Positions 1-6,672 of a DNA stretch of 7,150 bases are shown in pieces. Origin of the DNA: CAZSAT01 sp964604675 (GTDB lineage Bacteria; Myxococcota_A; UBA796; CAJQPC01); NCBI GenBank assembly GCA_964604675.1, contig CAZSAT010000220.1, positions 1-7,150 of the forward strand, read 5' to 3'. Numbering within the stretch: the first letter of the stretch is position 1; each line of letters starts with the position of its first letter. The position numbers and the translations under genes are program-made. The notes beneath the pieces are model-generated. The model searched no databases. It had not been told where the DNA came from and saw only the letters and a list, made by a program, of their open reading frames with translations.

Positions 1-842
1 AAGCGCCACATGCGCCGCGGCTGCCAGTCCACACGATCGTTGCCCAGGCGCACCACGAGCACGCCGTCTTCGATGCGCCACCGGATCGGCGCCAGGTCAC
101 CGTCGACGCCATAGAGCCCGAGCTCGCCCACCAGGATGAGCCAGGCACCCACCCGGGGGGTCGGGTCGACTTCGCCGGCATCGAGGCCGTCGCTGCGCCA
201 AGCTCCGATCAGGAACTCGTCGGCCGCGGCCTGCTCGAAGCGCGCGATCGCCTCCTTGGCGAACTCGCCCGCCTGATCCTTGCGATCGAGGTGCTGGAGC
301 ATCGCCCGCTCTGCCTGAGCCCAGCCTGCGGAGAGGCACACACGCATCATCCCCACCAGGGCGTCGGAGCGGTAGCGGGGGTCACCGAGCGCCTGGATGA
401 CCTTCTCGGGCGCCGCCTCGTCGCCTGCGACCGCCGCGCTGATCGCGAAGCGCATCAGGCCCACCGCAGCACCGTTTCGCACGTCGTACCGGGGGTCCCG
501 GAGACCGACCAGCAGGCGGTCGAGCCCCTTCGGGATGCCGAGGGATCCGAGCACGGCCATCACCGGTGGCGACACCCCGGGATCGATGCCCTTGAAGGCA
601 TCCAGCACCGCGAGACGCGCCCACTTGTCGAAGCTCGCAGCCTTCTCACCGACCCTGTACCGGGACAGGATGTCGACCGCGGCGCTCGCTGCACCGAGCC
701 GCACGCCCGGGCTCTTGTCCTCCCGGGCGATCTTCAGCAGGCCCACCACCACACCGGGTTCACCGGTGAGCGCGAGCTCCTGGAGGGCAGCGACGCGGGC
801 GTGGGTGTCGCCCGTGGACAGCGACTCGGGCAGCGTGGACAT
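1..842 (-). CDS. HEAT-like repeat protein, 3' end beyond the window
   Basis: Reading the minus strand from the ATG at 842-840 gives 280 codons with no stop, running off the left edge, so the C-terminus is missing. Residues about 14-205 are almost all helical and show HEAT-like helical pairs. Two units share a DPRY turn: LRDPRYDVRNGAAVGLMRF (about 114-132) and LGDPRYRSDALVGMMRV (about 152-168); an earlier unit lies at about 44-60 (SPGVRLGAASAAVDILS). HEAT repeats are protein-interaction scaffolds, so a binding role is likelier than catalysis. From about residue 228 the character changes to short beta-type strands (RIEDGVLVVRLGNDRVDW), suggesting a separate C-terminal domain that I do not recognise. 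No signal peptide is visible, so it is probably cytoplasmic. The start is fixed by a perfect AGGAGG. It diverges from the gene at 920. The gene looks real because its codons favour G/C at position three and the protein is coherent; its function is unknown. Confidence 0.8.
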   Translation of the reverse strand, partial: MSTLPESLSTGDTHARVAALQELALTGEPGVVVGLLKIAREDKSPGVRLGAASAAVDILSRYRVGEKAASFDKWARLAVLDAFKGIDPGVSPPVMAVLGSLGIPKGLDRLLVGLRDPRYDVRNGAAVGLMRFAISAAVAGDEAAPEKVIQALGDPRYRSDALVGMMRVCLSAGWAQAERAMLQHLDRKDQAGEFAKEAIARFEQAAADEFLIGAWRSDGLDAGEVDPTPRVGAWLILVGELGLYGVDGDLAPIRWRIEDGVLVVRLGNDRVDWQPRRMWR

Positions 843-919
843 CGGGTGGCCTCCTGGGTGTCCCCTACCCCGGTCTACGAGCGCTGCCATGCTTCGGTTC
901 AGCCGGGTAGAGAGGTGGC
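843..919. promoter_or_regulatory. Divergent intergenic gap, presumed to hold two promoters
   Basis: These 77 bases separate two divergently oriented genes, so promoters for both are expected here. I cannot point to a convincing -35/-10 pair on either strand. The stretch around 871-900 is slightly less GC-rich than its surroundings. The only clear signals are the AGGAGG of the minus-strand gene and a weaker AGAGG (911-915) before the plus-strand ATG at 920. Confidence 0.4.
850..855 (-). promoter_or_regulatory. Ribosome binding site that decides the start of the HEAT-like gene
   Basis: On the minus strand the sequence reads AGGAGG, seven bases before the ATG at 842-840, a near-ideal Shine-Dalgarno match and spacing. 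It decides between this ATG and another in-frame ATG at 890-888, which would add 16 residues but has no comparable site in front of it. Confidence 0.8.
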
Positions 920-2062
920 ATGTACGGGATCGTGCTCATGGCGTGCGTCGCACGCATCGACAGTGCCTTCGAGGACGCGCGGGACCACGCGCTGAGCGAG
1001 GCCGGACCCGCGCCAGCAGGCTGGGCGCCCGACGCAGCCGTGCTGCTCTCGGAGAGCCAGCTCACCCGCCTGCTGGGTCCTCTGATCGACCATGCCTTCG
1101 ACGGCGCGCAGCAGGCCGTGCGCATCGACGGCCCGCTGGGCACCACAGCGCGGCTGAAGCCCCTCGTGGATCTGGACCAGGTCGCCGTGCACGGAGGTGC
1201 CGCCGACCGGGCGGAGGTGTCCCTGTCGGGCTCGGGAAGCGCCGACTGGACGCTCGGCCCGGCCTCGGGCAGCCTCCCCTTCACCTGGACGGTACGGGGG
1301 ACCTGGGAGCTCGCGCTGACCGACGACCCGTCGCTGAGCCTCAGCGAGGTGCGGTCGGCCTCGCTCACCGTCAAGGGACGCAAGCTCCAGCTCGACGCCA
1401 CGGACGGGCTCGAGGCCTGGTTGGCAGACTGGGCCACTACGGAGCTGCCGTCGCTGCCACTCGGCACGCTGGGCGGCGAAGACCTGCCCGTTCGTGCGAT
1501 GCGGATCCGGGGGTTGACCGGCGGACTGGCCGTGGAGCTGCTCACCGACGCGGCCCACGGCGGCGCGCTCGCTGCCCTCACCCCGCCGGACGAAGGCCTC
1601 CAGGTGCAGGTGGCTCAAGAGACCTTGCTCGACCTGGCGCGCCGGAAGGCCTTCCAGGAGGGGCCAGTGGCCGACGGAACCTGGATCGAGCCCACCGGAC
1701 TGGCCATGACGGGCGACGCGTGGACCCTCCAGCTGAGGGTCTGGCGCTTGGCACCGGGTTGGTGGCGCGACTACACCGTGAGCGGCCGACTCGTCGTCGA
1801 GCAGGGTGAGGTCCGCGCCGAGGCCCAGACGGCTGACGAGACCGCACGCTCCCAAGGCGCGGCCTTCGCGGAGCCCTTGGCCCTCCTCGCAACCGGCCAG
1901 GTCCTGCAGGGCATCGTCGACGCGGCGGACTACGCGCTGCCGGCCAAGCGCGGCCTGAAGCTCGCCAGGCGGAAGGCGATCGTCAGGGTCGACTCAGCGC
2001 ACGCGACCGACACCGCCTGGATCCTCGAGGGCGCGGCGCGCTGGAAGCGGACCGGGAAGTGA
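920..2062 (+). CDS. Unrecognised two-half alpha/beta protein, possibly TULIP-like lipid-binding
   Basis: This 380-residue protein belongs to no family I can name with certainty. It seems to consist of two similar halves. Each begins with an amphipathic helix (ESQLTRLLGPLIDHAF at 45-60; AQETLLDLARRKAF at 232-245), continues with alternating beta-strand sequence (about 85-157; about 260-302), has a second helix (LEAWLADWATTEL, 164-176; LLATGQVLQGIVDAADYAL, 322-340) and ends in strands (about 191-208; about 352-374). This pattern resembles the tubular lipid-binding TULIP/YceB-like fold; that is inference from pattern, not homology. The start is ATG 920 because an in-frame TAG at 908-910 blocks any upstream extension; a modest AGAGG (911-915) lies 4 bases before it. 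The N-terminus MYGIVLMAC looks like a very short lipoprotein signal but lacks the usual basic region. Its TGA overlaps the GTG of the SGNH gene, so the two are probably co-translated. Confidence 0.75.
   Translation: MYGIVLMACVARIDSAFEDARDHALSEAGPAPAGWAPDAAVLLSESQLTRLLGPLIDHAFDGAQQAVRIDGPLGTTARLKPLVDLDQVAVHGGAADRAEVSLSGSGSADWTLGPASGSLPFTWTVRGTWELALTDDPSLSLSEVRSASLTVKGRKLQLDATDGLEAWLADWATTELPSLPLGTLGGEDLPVRAMRIRGLTGGLAVELLTDAAHGGALAALTPPDEGLQVQVAQETLLDLARRKAFQEGPVADGTWIEPTGLAMTGDAWTLQLRVWRLAPGWWRDYTVSGRLVVEQGEVRAEAQTADETARSQGAAFAEPLALLATGQVLQGIVDAADYALPAKRGLKLARRKAIVRVDSAHATDTAWILEGAARWKRTGK
2059..2062 (+). other. GTGA stop/start overlap, translational coupling
   Basis: The bases GTGA contain both the GTG start of the SGNH hydrolase gene (2059-2061) and the TGA stop of the gene before it (2060-2062). 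No strong separate Shine-Dalgarno sequence precedes the GTG, so ribosomes finishing the first gene probably restart here. Confidence 0.75.
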
Positions 2063-3141
2063 GGCTCGTCGGTCGCAGAGGGCGTGTGCTTCGGCGGGCG
2101 CTCTACGGGCTCGTCACGGCGGTCAGTGTGCTCGGCACCCTCGAGGTCGGGGCTCGAGCGCTCGGCGGAGACGCGCTGAGCGTCGGGGAGCCCCCCGCAC
2201 CCGCGGACGGCGCGCCCACGCTGAAGGGAAGTCCCTACCTGTTGTGGGAGTACGCGCCCGGCGAGCGCTTCGAGCTGGGGCTTCCGGTCCGGATCAACCG
2301 GCACGGCCTCCGAGGCGCCGAACCGGGACCCGAGGCGCGCCTCATGGTCACCGGCGACAGCTCGGTCTACGGCTACGGAGTGGCCGACGACGAGGTCTTC
2401 GTGGTGAAGGCCGCCCAGGCCGCGGGCATGTCGCCGGTGAACGCCGCGATCCCCGGGTACTCGAGCTTCCAGACCCGCAACCTGCTGGCGCTGCGCGGCT
2501 GGGATCTGGAGCCCGACGTGCTCGTCATCGGGAACCTCTGGAGCGACAACAACTTCGACAGCTTCGTCGACCGAGAGCTCCTGAGCGCCTACGCGGACTG
2601 GGAGGACGGCCCGACGGCGCGCCTGCGCAGCGCCTTCTCGTTCTCCGCGTTCTTCCGTGTGCTCGACGTCACCCTCCGCGTGTCACGGGGTCGACAGGCC
2701 GAGGCCCGGCGCGTGGGCTGGACAGTCGGGGGCGGCGAGCCGTCGGGCGAGCGTCGCGTCGCGCTGCCCGACTATGCCGCGAACCTCGAGGCACTGGCGG
2801 ACGAGGCGCGCGCTCGGGGTGCCGACGTGATGTACCTCCTGCTCCCTCACCCGGACGACCTGCGCCCCCGTGAGGGACCGGCGGCCTGGACGCCGTACCG
2901 CGAGGTGATGCGCGCCGTCGCTGCCCGCGTGGGGGCGCTCGTCGTGGAAGGGCCCACGGTCTTTGCCGCCTCGGGCGCGTCCAAGAGCGAGTTGTTCCTC
3001 GACGAGATGCATCCGACGGCGACCGGGCATGCCCTGCTCGCGGATGCGCTCGTCGAAGCGCTCGAAGAGGCTCCACCACCCCCGGACCAGGCGCACCCGC
3101 TGGACCTGGTCGACCCCTTCGCCGGACGTGGGCCGCGCTGA
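2059..3141 (+). CDS. SGNH/GDSL-type hydrolase with N-terminal membrane anchor or signal peptide
   Basis: This 360-residue protein carries the conserved blocks of the SGNH hydrolase superfamily (esterases, lipases, acetyl-esterases). Block I is VTGDSSVYGYG (97-107), with likely nucleophile Ser101. The block II Gly is probably Gly133 in AAIPGYSS, and the block III Asn is probably Asn159 in GNLWSDNN. Block V is DEMHP, with Asp315 and His318. The RINRHGLRG stretch before block I (78-86) is typical of a bacterial SGNH subgroup. The N-terminus has six arginines in its first 13 residues and then a hydrophobic segment (about 14-28), so the enzyme should be exported or anchored facing the periplasm; ARA at 32-34 could be a signal peptidase I site. 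The last 25 residues are proline-rich and probably disordered. The substrate cannot be told. The GTG start is supported by the GTGA overlap with the preceding gene and by the intact signal sequence it gives. It ends 8 bp from the convergent CPBP gene. Confidence 0.88.
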   Translation: MRLVGRRGRVLRRALYGLVTAVSVLGTLEVGARALGGDALSVGEPPAPADGAPTLKGSPYLLWEYAPGERFELGLPVRINRHGLRGAEPGPEARLMVTGDSSVYGYGVADDEVFVVKAAQAAGMSPVNAAIPGYSSFQTRNLLALRGWDLEPDVLVIGNLWSDNNFDSFVDRELLSAYADWEDGPTARLRSAFSFSAFFRVLDVTLRVSRGRQAEARRVGWTVGGGEPSGERRVALPDYAANLEALADEARARGADVMYLLLPHPDDLRPREGPAAWTPYREVMRAVAARVGALVVEGPTVFAASGASKSELFLDEMHPTATGHALLADALVEALEEAPPPPDQAHPLDLVDPFAGRGPR

Positions 3142-3149
3142 CAGAAGCG

Positions 3150-3860
3150 CTACCGCCAGCGCCAGACGGCCGCCGCCAAGACGAGCGCTCCGACCGGTGC
3201 CGCAATCCAGGCCGCCGGGCCCTGGAATCCGGCGTGCACCGACAGCCACCAGACCGCGTTGTTCAGGGCGTGGGCCACCACGCACACGGCGAGGCTGCCC
3301 GTCACGTGCCGGAGCCAGCCCAGGAAGAAGGCCAGCGGCAAGGTGGCCACGACGTGCAGCGGGTCGAGGTGCACGACCGCAAAGGCGATCGACGTGCCCA
3401 CCAGCGCCGACCGCGTCCCGAGCGATGACAAGGCTCGCCACAGCGCCCCTCGGAACACCAACTCCTCGCCCAGTGGCGCCAGGATCACCAGGCCCACGAA
3501 CAGCGACGCGCCCACGACACCGTCCGAGCGCACCGCCTCGGCCAGCCCGTCGAGTCCTTCCGGCGACAAGCCCAACCACTCCGCCAGCTGGAGCACGGCA
3601 TCCGCCACCAACCCCGCTGCGATCACCAGCAGCGCGAGCCCGCCGAGGCGGCCCGTGCGGAACTCGGCGCCATGGGTGACACCGACCAGGACCAGCAGCA
3701 GGCCCTGCAGCACGGCTGCGAGCCCCATCAACACGCCCTCTCTCGGGCCCAACGCCTCGCCCGCCAGCTCGACCGCGCCCAGGGCGATCAGACCCGAAGC
3801 GAGCTGCGCTGCGAGCGCGAGCCCCACGATCCGCGCCGCTTGTGTGGGTGGAGCTCGCAT
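3150..3860 (-). CDS. CPBP-family intramembrane metalloprotease (Abi/CAAX protease-like)
   Basis: The 236-residue, strongly hydrophobic protein has about eight predicted membrane segments (roughly 9-30, 43-63, 72-92, 117-138, 150-165, 168-182, 188-206, 217-233). It holds all three CPBP motifs: EELVFR (Glu132, Glu133, Arg137), FAVVH (Phe160, His164) and HALNN (His197, Asn201). In this family the glutamates and histidines form the active site within the membrane. Known members process prenylated CAAX proteins in eukaryotes, and bacterial members act in bacteriocin self-immunity or as membrane-protein processing factors; nothing here identifies the target. Length is normal for the family. The ATG at 3860-3858 has only a weak AAGGG three bases ahead of it, and a TATAAG lies at 3871-3866, so transcription could start at or near the ATG. 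It diverges from the MATE gene across 21 bp and converges with the SGNH gene across 8 bp; neither neighbour gives a clear functional link. Confidence 0.92.
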   Translation of the reverse strand: MRAPPTQAARIVGLALAAQLASGLIALGAVELAGEALGPREGVLMGLAAVLQGLLLVLVGVTHGAEFRTGRLGGLALLVIAAGLVADAVLQLAEWLGLSPEGLDGLAEAVRSDGVVGASLFVGLVILAPLGEELVFRGALWRALSSLGTRSALVGTSIAFAVVHLDPLHVVATLPLAFFLGWLRHVTGSLAVCVVAHALNNAVWWLSVHAGFQGPAAWIAAPVGALVLAAAVWRWR

Positions 3861-3881
3861 GTGCCCTTATAGCCGCGCACG
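3861..3881. promoter_or_regulatory. 21-bp divergent gap with a possible two-way -10 element
   Basis: Only 21 bases separate the start codons of the CPBP and MATE genes. The AT-rich core CTTATAG (3866-3872) stands out in this GC-rich DNA. Read on the minus strand it gives TATAAG, five bases before the CPBP ATG; on the plus strand it gives TATAGC (3868-3873), eight bases before the MATE ATG. Both spacings would allow leaderless or near-leaderless transcripts. No -35 hexamer with good match and spacing was found on either strand; any such element would lie inside the opposite gene. The promoter call is inference. Confidence 0.35.
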
Positions 3882-5186
3882 ATGCCGCCGCTGAGCCTGT
3901 CCGGACTGCTCCGTCTCGCACTGCCCGCGATGGTCTTCACCGTGCTCACCCACGGCTACCGAGCCGTCGACCACTACTGGATCCAGGACGTGGGCACCTC
4001 GGCGCAAGCCGCGATCGGGTCGAGCGTCTTCGTGCTCATCCTGTTCGCGGCCTGCTTCGAGCTGGTTGCCGCGGGTGCGGCGCCGCTGGTCGCGCGCGCC
4101 ACGGGCGCCGGCGACCCGGACCTCCGCCGCGCAGTCATCGGCTCCGCCATCGTTGCCGCTGTGGGCGTCGCCGGCGGCTTGATGGTGGTCGGCGGCCTGG
4201 GCGCCGACCACCTCGCCCTCGCCCTCGGGCTGTCGGGAGACACGGCCACGCAGGCGGCCACCTACCTGCGCACCATCGCCCTCACCATCCTCCCGCTCGC
4301 GCTCACCCCGCTCGTCGATCAGTGCTTCGTCGCCATGGGGGACACGCGCAAGCCCATGGCGCTGCAGGCCCTGTCCCTCGGGTTGAACGTGGTGCTCACA
4401 CCGGTCCTGATCCACACGGCGGGGCTGGGCATCCTGGGCGCGGCGCTCGCCAGCAACGGATCGCGGCTGGTGGCGACGAGCCTCGGACTCTGGCTGCTGG
4501 TGCGGACCGTGGGCCTGCGCCGCGAAGACCTCGCACCCACCCAGGTGCGCCGCGTGCTTCGAATCGGTGCGCCCCTGTCGATCGGCACCGTGACGTACGC
4601 GCTGGTGTACTGGGCGCTCCTCTACGTGGCGATCTCCCCGCTCGGCCCCCACGTCAACGCGGCGCTGGGCATCGGCTTCTCCGCGCTCGAGGGCTTCACC
4701 TGGCCGGCCTTCTGGGGCGTGGCCATGGCGGTGTCCAGCTTCGTCGGCCGCTACCTGGGCGCCGGGCGCCCCGACCAGGCGCGGGCCGCGATGAGGCTGG
4801 CGTTTCCGGTCCTCACCGTGCTCGGGCTGATGGCTGCCGGCGCCTTCTACTGGGGCGGCCGCGCGCTGACGGGCTTCTTCACCCGCGACCCCGCCGTGCA
4901 CGAGGCCGCCACGCAGTACGCCATGATCCTCAGCTTCTCCCAGGTCTTCGTGGCGTGGGAGGCCCTGACGGAGGGCGTGCTGGCTGGTGCCGGCGACACG
5001 CGCACGATCTTCTGGCGCAGCCTCGGTCCCAACGTGTTGCGCGTGCCACTCGCCTGGGCACTGGCCATCCCGCTCGGCTTCGGCGCGGCCGGGATCTGGT
5101 GGGCGATCAACCTCACCACGGTCGTCAAGGCGTGCTGGAAGGGGCACGCAGCGTGGTCGGGCCGCTGGGAGCGGCTGGAGGTCTGA
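3882..5186 (+). CDS. MATE-family efflux transporter
   Basis: The 434-residue protein is hydrophobic throughout and has the two-fold internal symmetry of MATE (multidrug and toxic compound extrusion) transporters, which export compounds using a Na+ or H+ gradient. The matching motifs appear once per half: VARATGAGDPDLRRA (70-84) with VGRYLGAGRPDQARA (288-302), and AMGDTRKPM (151-159) with LAGAGDTRTIFW (367-378). The GDTR signature in both halves is characteristic. About twelve membrane segments are expected, and the length is close to the usual 440-460. The substrate cannot be inferred, and no regulator or biosynthetic gene sits beside it. The start is ATG 3882: an in-frame TAG (3870-3872) rules out the GTG at 3861. 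No Shine-Dalgarno sequence precedes it, which fits a leaderless or weakly initiated message. The TGA stop is one base from the stop of the convergent gamma-glutamyltransferase-like gene. Confidence 0.93.
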   Translation: MPPLSLSGLLRLALPAMVFTVLTHGYRAVDHYWIQDVGTSAQAAIGSSVFVLILFAACFELVAAGAAPLVARATGAGDPDLRRAVIGSAIVAAVGVAGGLMVVGGLGADHLALALGLSGDTATQAATYLRTIALTILPLALTPLVDQCFVAMGDTRKPMALQALSLGLNVVLTPVLIHTAGLGILGAALASNGSRLVATSLGLWLLVRTVGLRREDLAPTQVRRVLRIGAPLSIGTVTYALVYWALLYVAISPLGPHVNAALGIGFSALEGFTWPAFWGVAMAVSSFVGRYLGAGRPDQARAAMRLAFPVLTVLGLMAAGAFYWGGRALTGFFTRDPAVHEAATQYAMILSFSQVFVAWEALTEGVLAGAGDTRTIFWRSLGPNVLRVPLAWALAIPLGFGAAGIWWAINLTTVVKACWKGHAAWSGRWERLEV

Positions 5187-5187
5187 C

Positions 5188-6672
5188 TCACACCACGCCG
5201 AAGCTGCCGCCGCGGCGCGGGTCGCCCGACCCTCCGAGGCCGCGCGGGCCCTGCGACGCCAGGTGCACGCCTCCGAAGTAGAGGCTCGGCTCGTGCACTT
5301 CGTCGAGCGCCTCCACCTGCTTCCGAAGCTGCACCAGCTCGTCGGGCGCGCGGCCCGACGTCTCCATCTTGAGGCGCCCCGCCTCGGGATGCACGCGCGG
5401 GCCGAGCACTGCGGCGTCGCAGCTGGACGCGCCGTCGGTGCGGTAGATCACCGCGTGCAGCAAGGCGCTCGGTATCCGGCTCGAGCCCCCCGTGCCGAGC
5501 ACGTCGAGCTGTCCGTCCTGGTGCCGCACGAGCATCGGGCTGGTCATCGTCATCAGCCGCTCGCCGGGGCCCCGCATCGCCGCCGCCGGGTTCACGTCGT
5601 CTTCCCCGAGGAAGTTGTTCAGGAGCACGCCGGTCTCTGGCGCGACGATGCCGCAGGACTCGCCGAGCGAGGTGGTCATGCCGACCGCGTTGCCCGCCTC
5701 GTCCACCGTCGAGAGGTGGGTGGTGAAGCCCTGGCCCAGGGCCGCCCGCAGGGCCTGTCGGAACCCAGGTGCGAACAGGGCTCGGGGCACCACGTCGTCC
5801 CGGAGCGCATAGACGGGCCGGATCGCGTCCGCGAGCCGCAGGGTCTCCGCGGCCGAGCCGTCGCCAACCAGCGGTGGACCGGCGGCGAGCAAGCGAAGCA
5901 TGGCTTCCACCATGGCGCCGCCCGCGCTCGGTGGGCCCGGGGCACACAGCTCGGCTCCCCGGTACGTGAAGCGCTCAGGCACCACGAACCGTGGCTCGTA
6001 GGCCACGAGATCCTCTCGACCGATGCTGCTCCCGGCGCCCAGCGCGCTCAGCGCAGCCTGCGCGCCTGCACCCGTGCGGAAGTAGGCATCCCCGGAGCGC
6101 GCGAAGGCCTCCAGGGTGTCGCCGAGTCGGGGGCGTGTGAAGCGGTCGCCGAAGGCCAGCGGCCGCCCGTCGCGGGAGAAGAGCTCCATCAGATCGGGCG
6201 AGAGCTGGATGATGGGCCACAGGAGCTTGAACACCCGCTCGAGCCCATCGCGCACGTCGATGCCTGCCCGGGCCGCACGCACGGCGGGCGCCGCGAGGAC
6301 GGGCAACGGCAAGGTGCCGTGGCGTTCGTGCAGCAGGCACAGCCCAGCCGGCACACCGGCCACCGCGACCGATCCAGGCCCGACGCGAAACGACTGTTGC
6401 GACGCGCCGTAGTCGAGGGTGACGTCCTGCATCGGCGCCGGACGGGTCGAACCGAGGCCCGGCACGTCCGCGAACAGATCGAGCACCGCGACCTCGCCCC
6501 CGAAGCGCACGATGCCCATGCCCGCCCCACCCAGGCCCGTGAGCAAGGGTTCTGCCACACAGGCCATCAGCTGGGCGGCGATCGCGGCGTCGGCGGCGTT
6601 GCCCCCGGCGGCCAGGGCCTCGAGCCCCGCTCGCACCGTGTAGGAGCTGCCACCGGCGACGGCGCCCTTCAC
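5188..6672 (-). CDS. Gamma-glutamyltransferase-like protein (Ntn-hydrolase), no signal peptide
   Basis: The 494-residue protein matches the gamma-glutamyltransferase family along its whole length: GLEALAAGGNAADAAIAA (16-33) and LTGLGGAGMGIV (44-55) near the start, GVPAG (106-110), CAPGPPSAGG (243-252), the self-cleavage site TTHLSTVDEAGNAV (317-330), LLNN (350-353) and GTGGSSRI (393-400). Family members cut themselves before the first Thr of TTH, here Thr317, giving subunits of about 316 and 178 residues; that Thr is the catalytic nucleophile. It is shorter than classical enzymes (about 550-580) and has no signal peptide, so it is probably cytosolic. By eye, the Arg that binds the gamma-glutamyl carboxylate in E. 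coli (Arg114) is Phe67 here, and the NNQ (Gln430) position is Phe354, so the substrate may not be a gamma-glutamyl compound. The GTG start overlaps the stop of the upstream amidotransferase-like gene as GTGA, and the family homology begins right there, so a longer N-terminus is unlikely. It belongs to an operon with that gene. Confidence 0.9.
   Translation of the reverse strand: MKGAVAGGSSYTVRAGLEALAAGGNAADAAIAAQLMACVAEPLLTGLGGAGMGIVRFGGEVAVLDLFADVPGLGSTRPAPMQDVTLDYGASQQSFRVGPGSVAVAGVPAGLCLLHERHGTLPLPVLAAPAVRAARAGIDVRDGLERVFKLLWPIIQLSPDLMELFSRDGRPLAFGDRFTRPRLGDTLEAFARSGDAYFRTGAGAQAALSALGAGSSIGREDLVAYEPRFVVPERFTYRGAELCAPGPPSAGGAMVEAMLRLLAAGPPLVGDGSAAETLRLADAIRPVYALRDDVVPRALFAPGFRQALRAALGQGFTTHLSTVDEAGNAVGMTTSLGESCGIVAPETGVLLNNFLGEDDVNPAAAMRGPGERLMTMTSPMLVRHQDGQLDVLGTGGSSRIPSALLHAVIYRTDGASSCDAAVLGPRVHPEAGRLKMETSGRAPDELVQLRKQVEALDEVHEPSLYFGGVHLASQGPRGLGGSGDPRRGGSFGVV
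6669..6672 (-). other. GTGA stop/start overlap, translational coupling
   Basis: On the minus strand GTGA holds the GTG start of the gamma-glutamyltransferase-like gene (6672-6670) and the TGA stop of the amidotransferase-like gene (6671-6669). A purine-rich GGCGAGGG just before the GTG, inside the upstream gene, may help re-initiation. It is the same arrangement as at 2059-2062. Confidence 0.75.

Noticed and set aside
843..890. Upstream in-frame ATG (890-888) as the start of the HEAT-like gene.
   Set aside because: It would add 16 Gly/Arg/His-rich residues and has no good ribosome binding site, while AGGAGG sits at ideal spacing before the ATG at 842.
291..1809. Long plus-strand open frames (291-995 and 397-1809) across the HEAT-like gene and the two-half protein gene.
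   Set aside because: Their translations are low-complexity, rich in Arg, Pro, Ala, Ser and His, with no coherent domain. They lie opposite or out of frame to genes with better codon usage, a perfect ribosome binding site or an operon overlap. GC-rich DNA produces such frames by chance.
2683..3921. Minus-strand frame of 412 residues across the SGNH and CPBP genes.
   Set aside because: It is Gly/Arg/Ala-rich and without motifs, and it covers two genes that each carry complete catalytic motifs in other frames.
3150..5186. CPBP protease and MATE exporter as a bacteriocin or natural-product export and immunity system.
   Set aside because: No precursor peptide, modification enzyme, ABC exporter or regulator lies nearby, the two genes are divergent rather than co-transcribed, and both families are common as single housekeeping-type genes.
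5219..5232. Perfect inverted repeat GGGTCG-CC-CGACCC just past the MATE stop, considered as a terminator.
   Set aside because: The loop is only two bases, no T-run follows on either strand, and it lies inside the coding sequence of the opposite gene. Short GC-rich inverted repeats are common by chance at this base composition.
3842..5281. Long frames on both strands over the MATE gene (plus 3842-5281, minus 3867-5147).
   Set aside because: Only the frame starting at 3882 gives hydrophobic membrane segments and the paired MATE motifs; the others are Arg/His/Gly-rich shadows.
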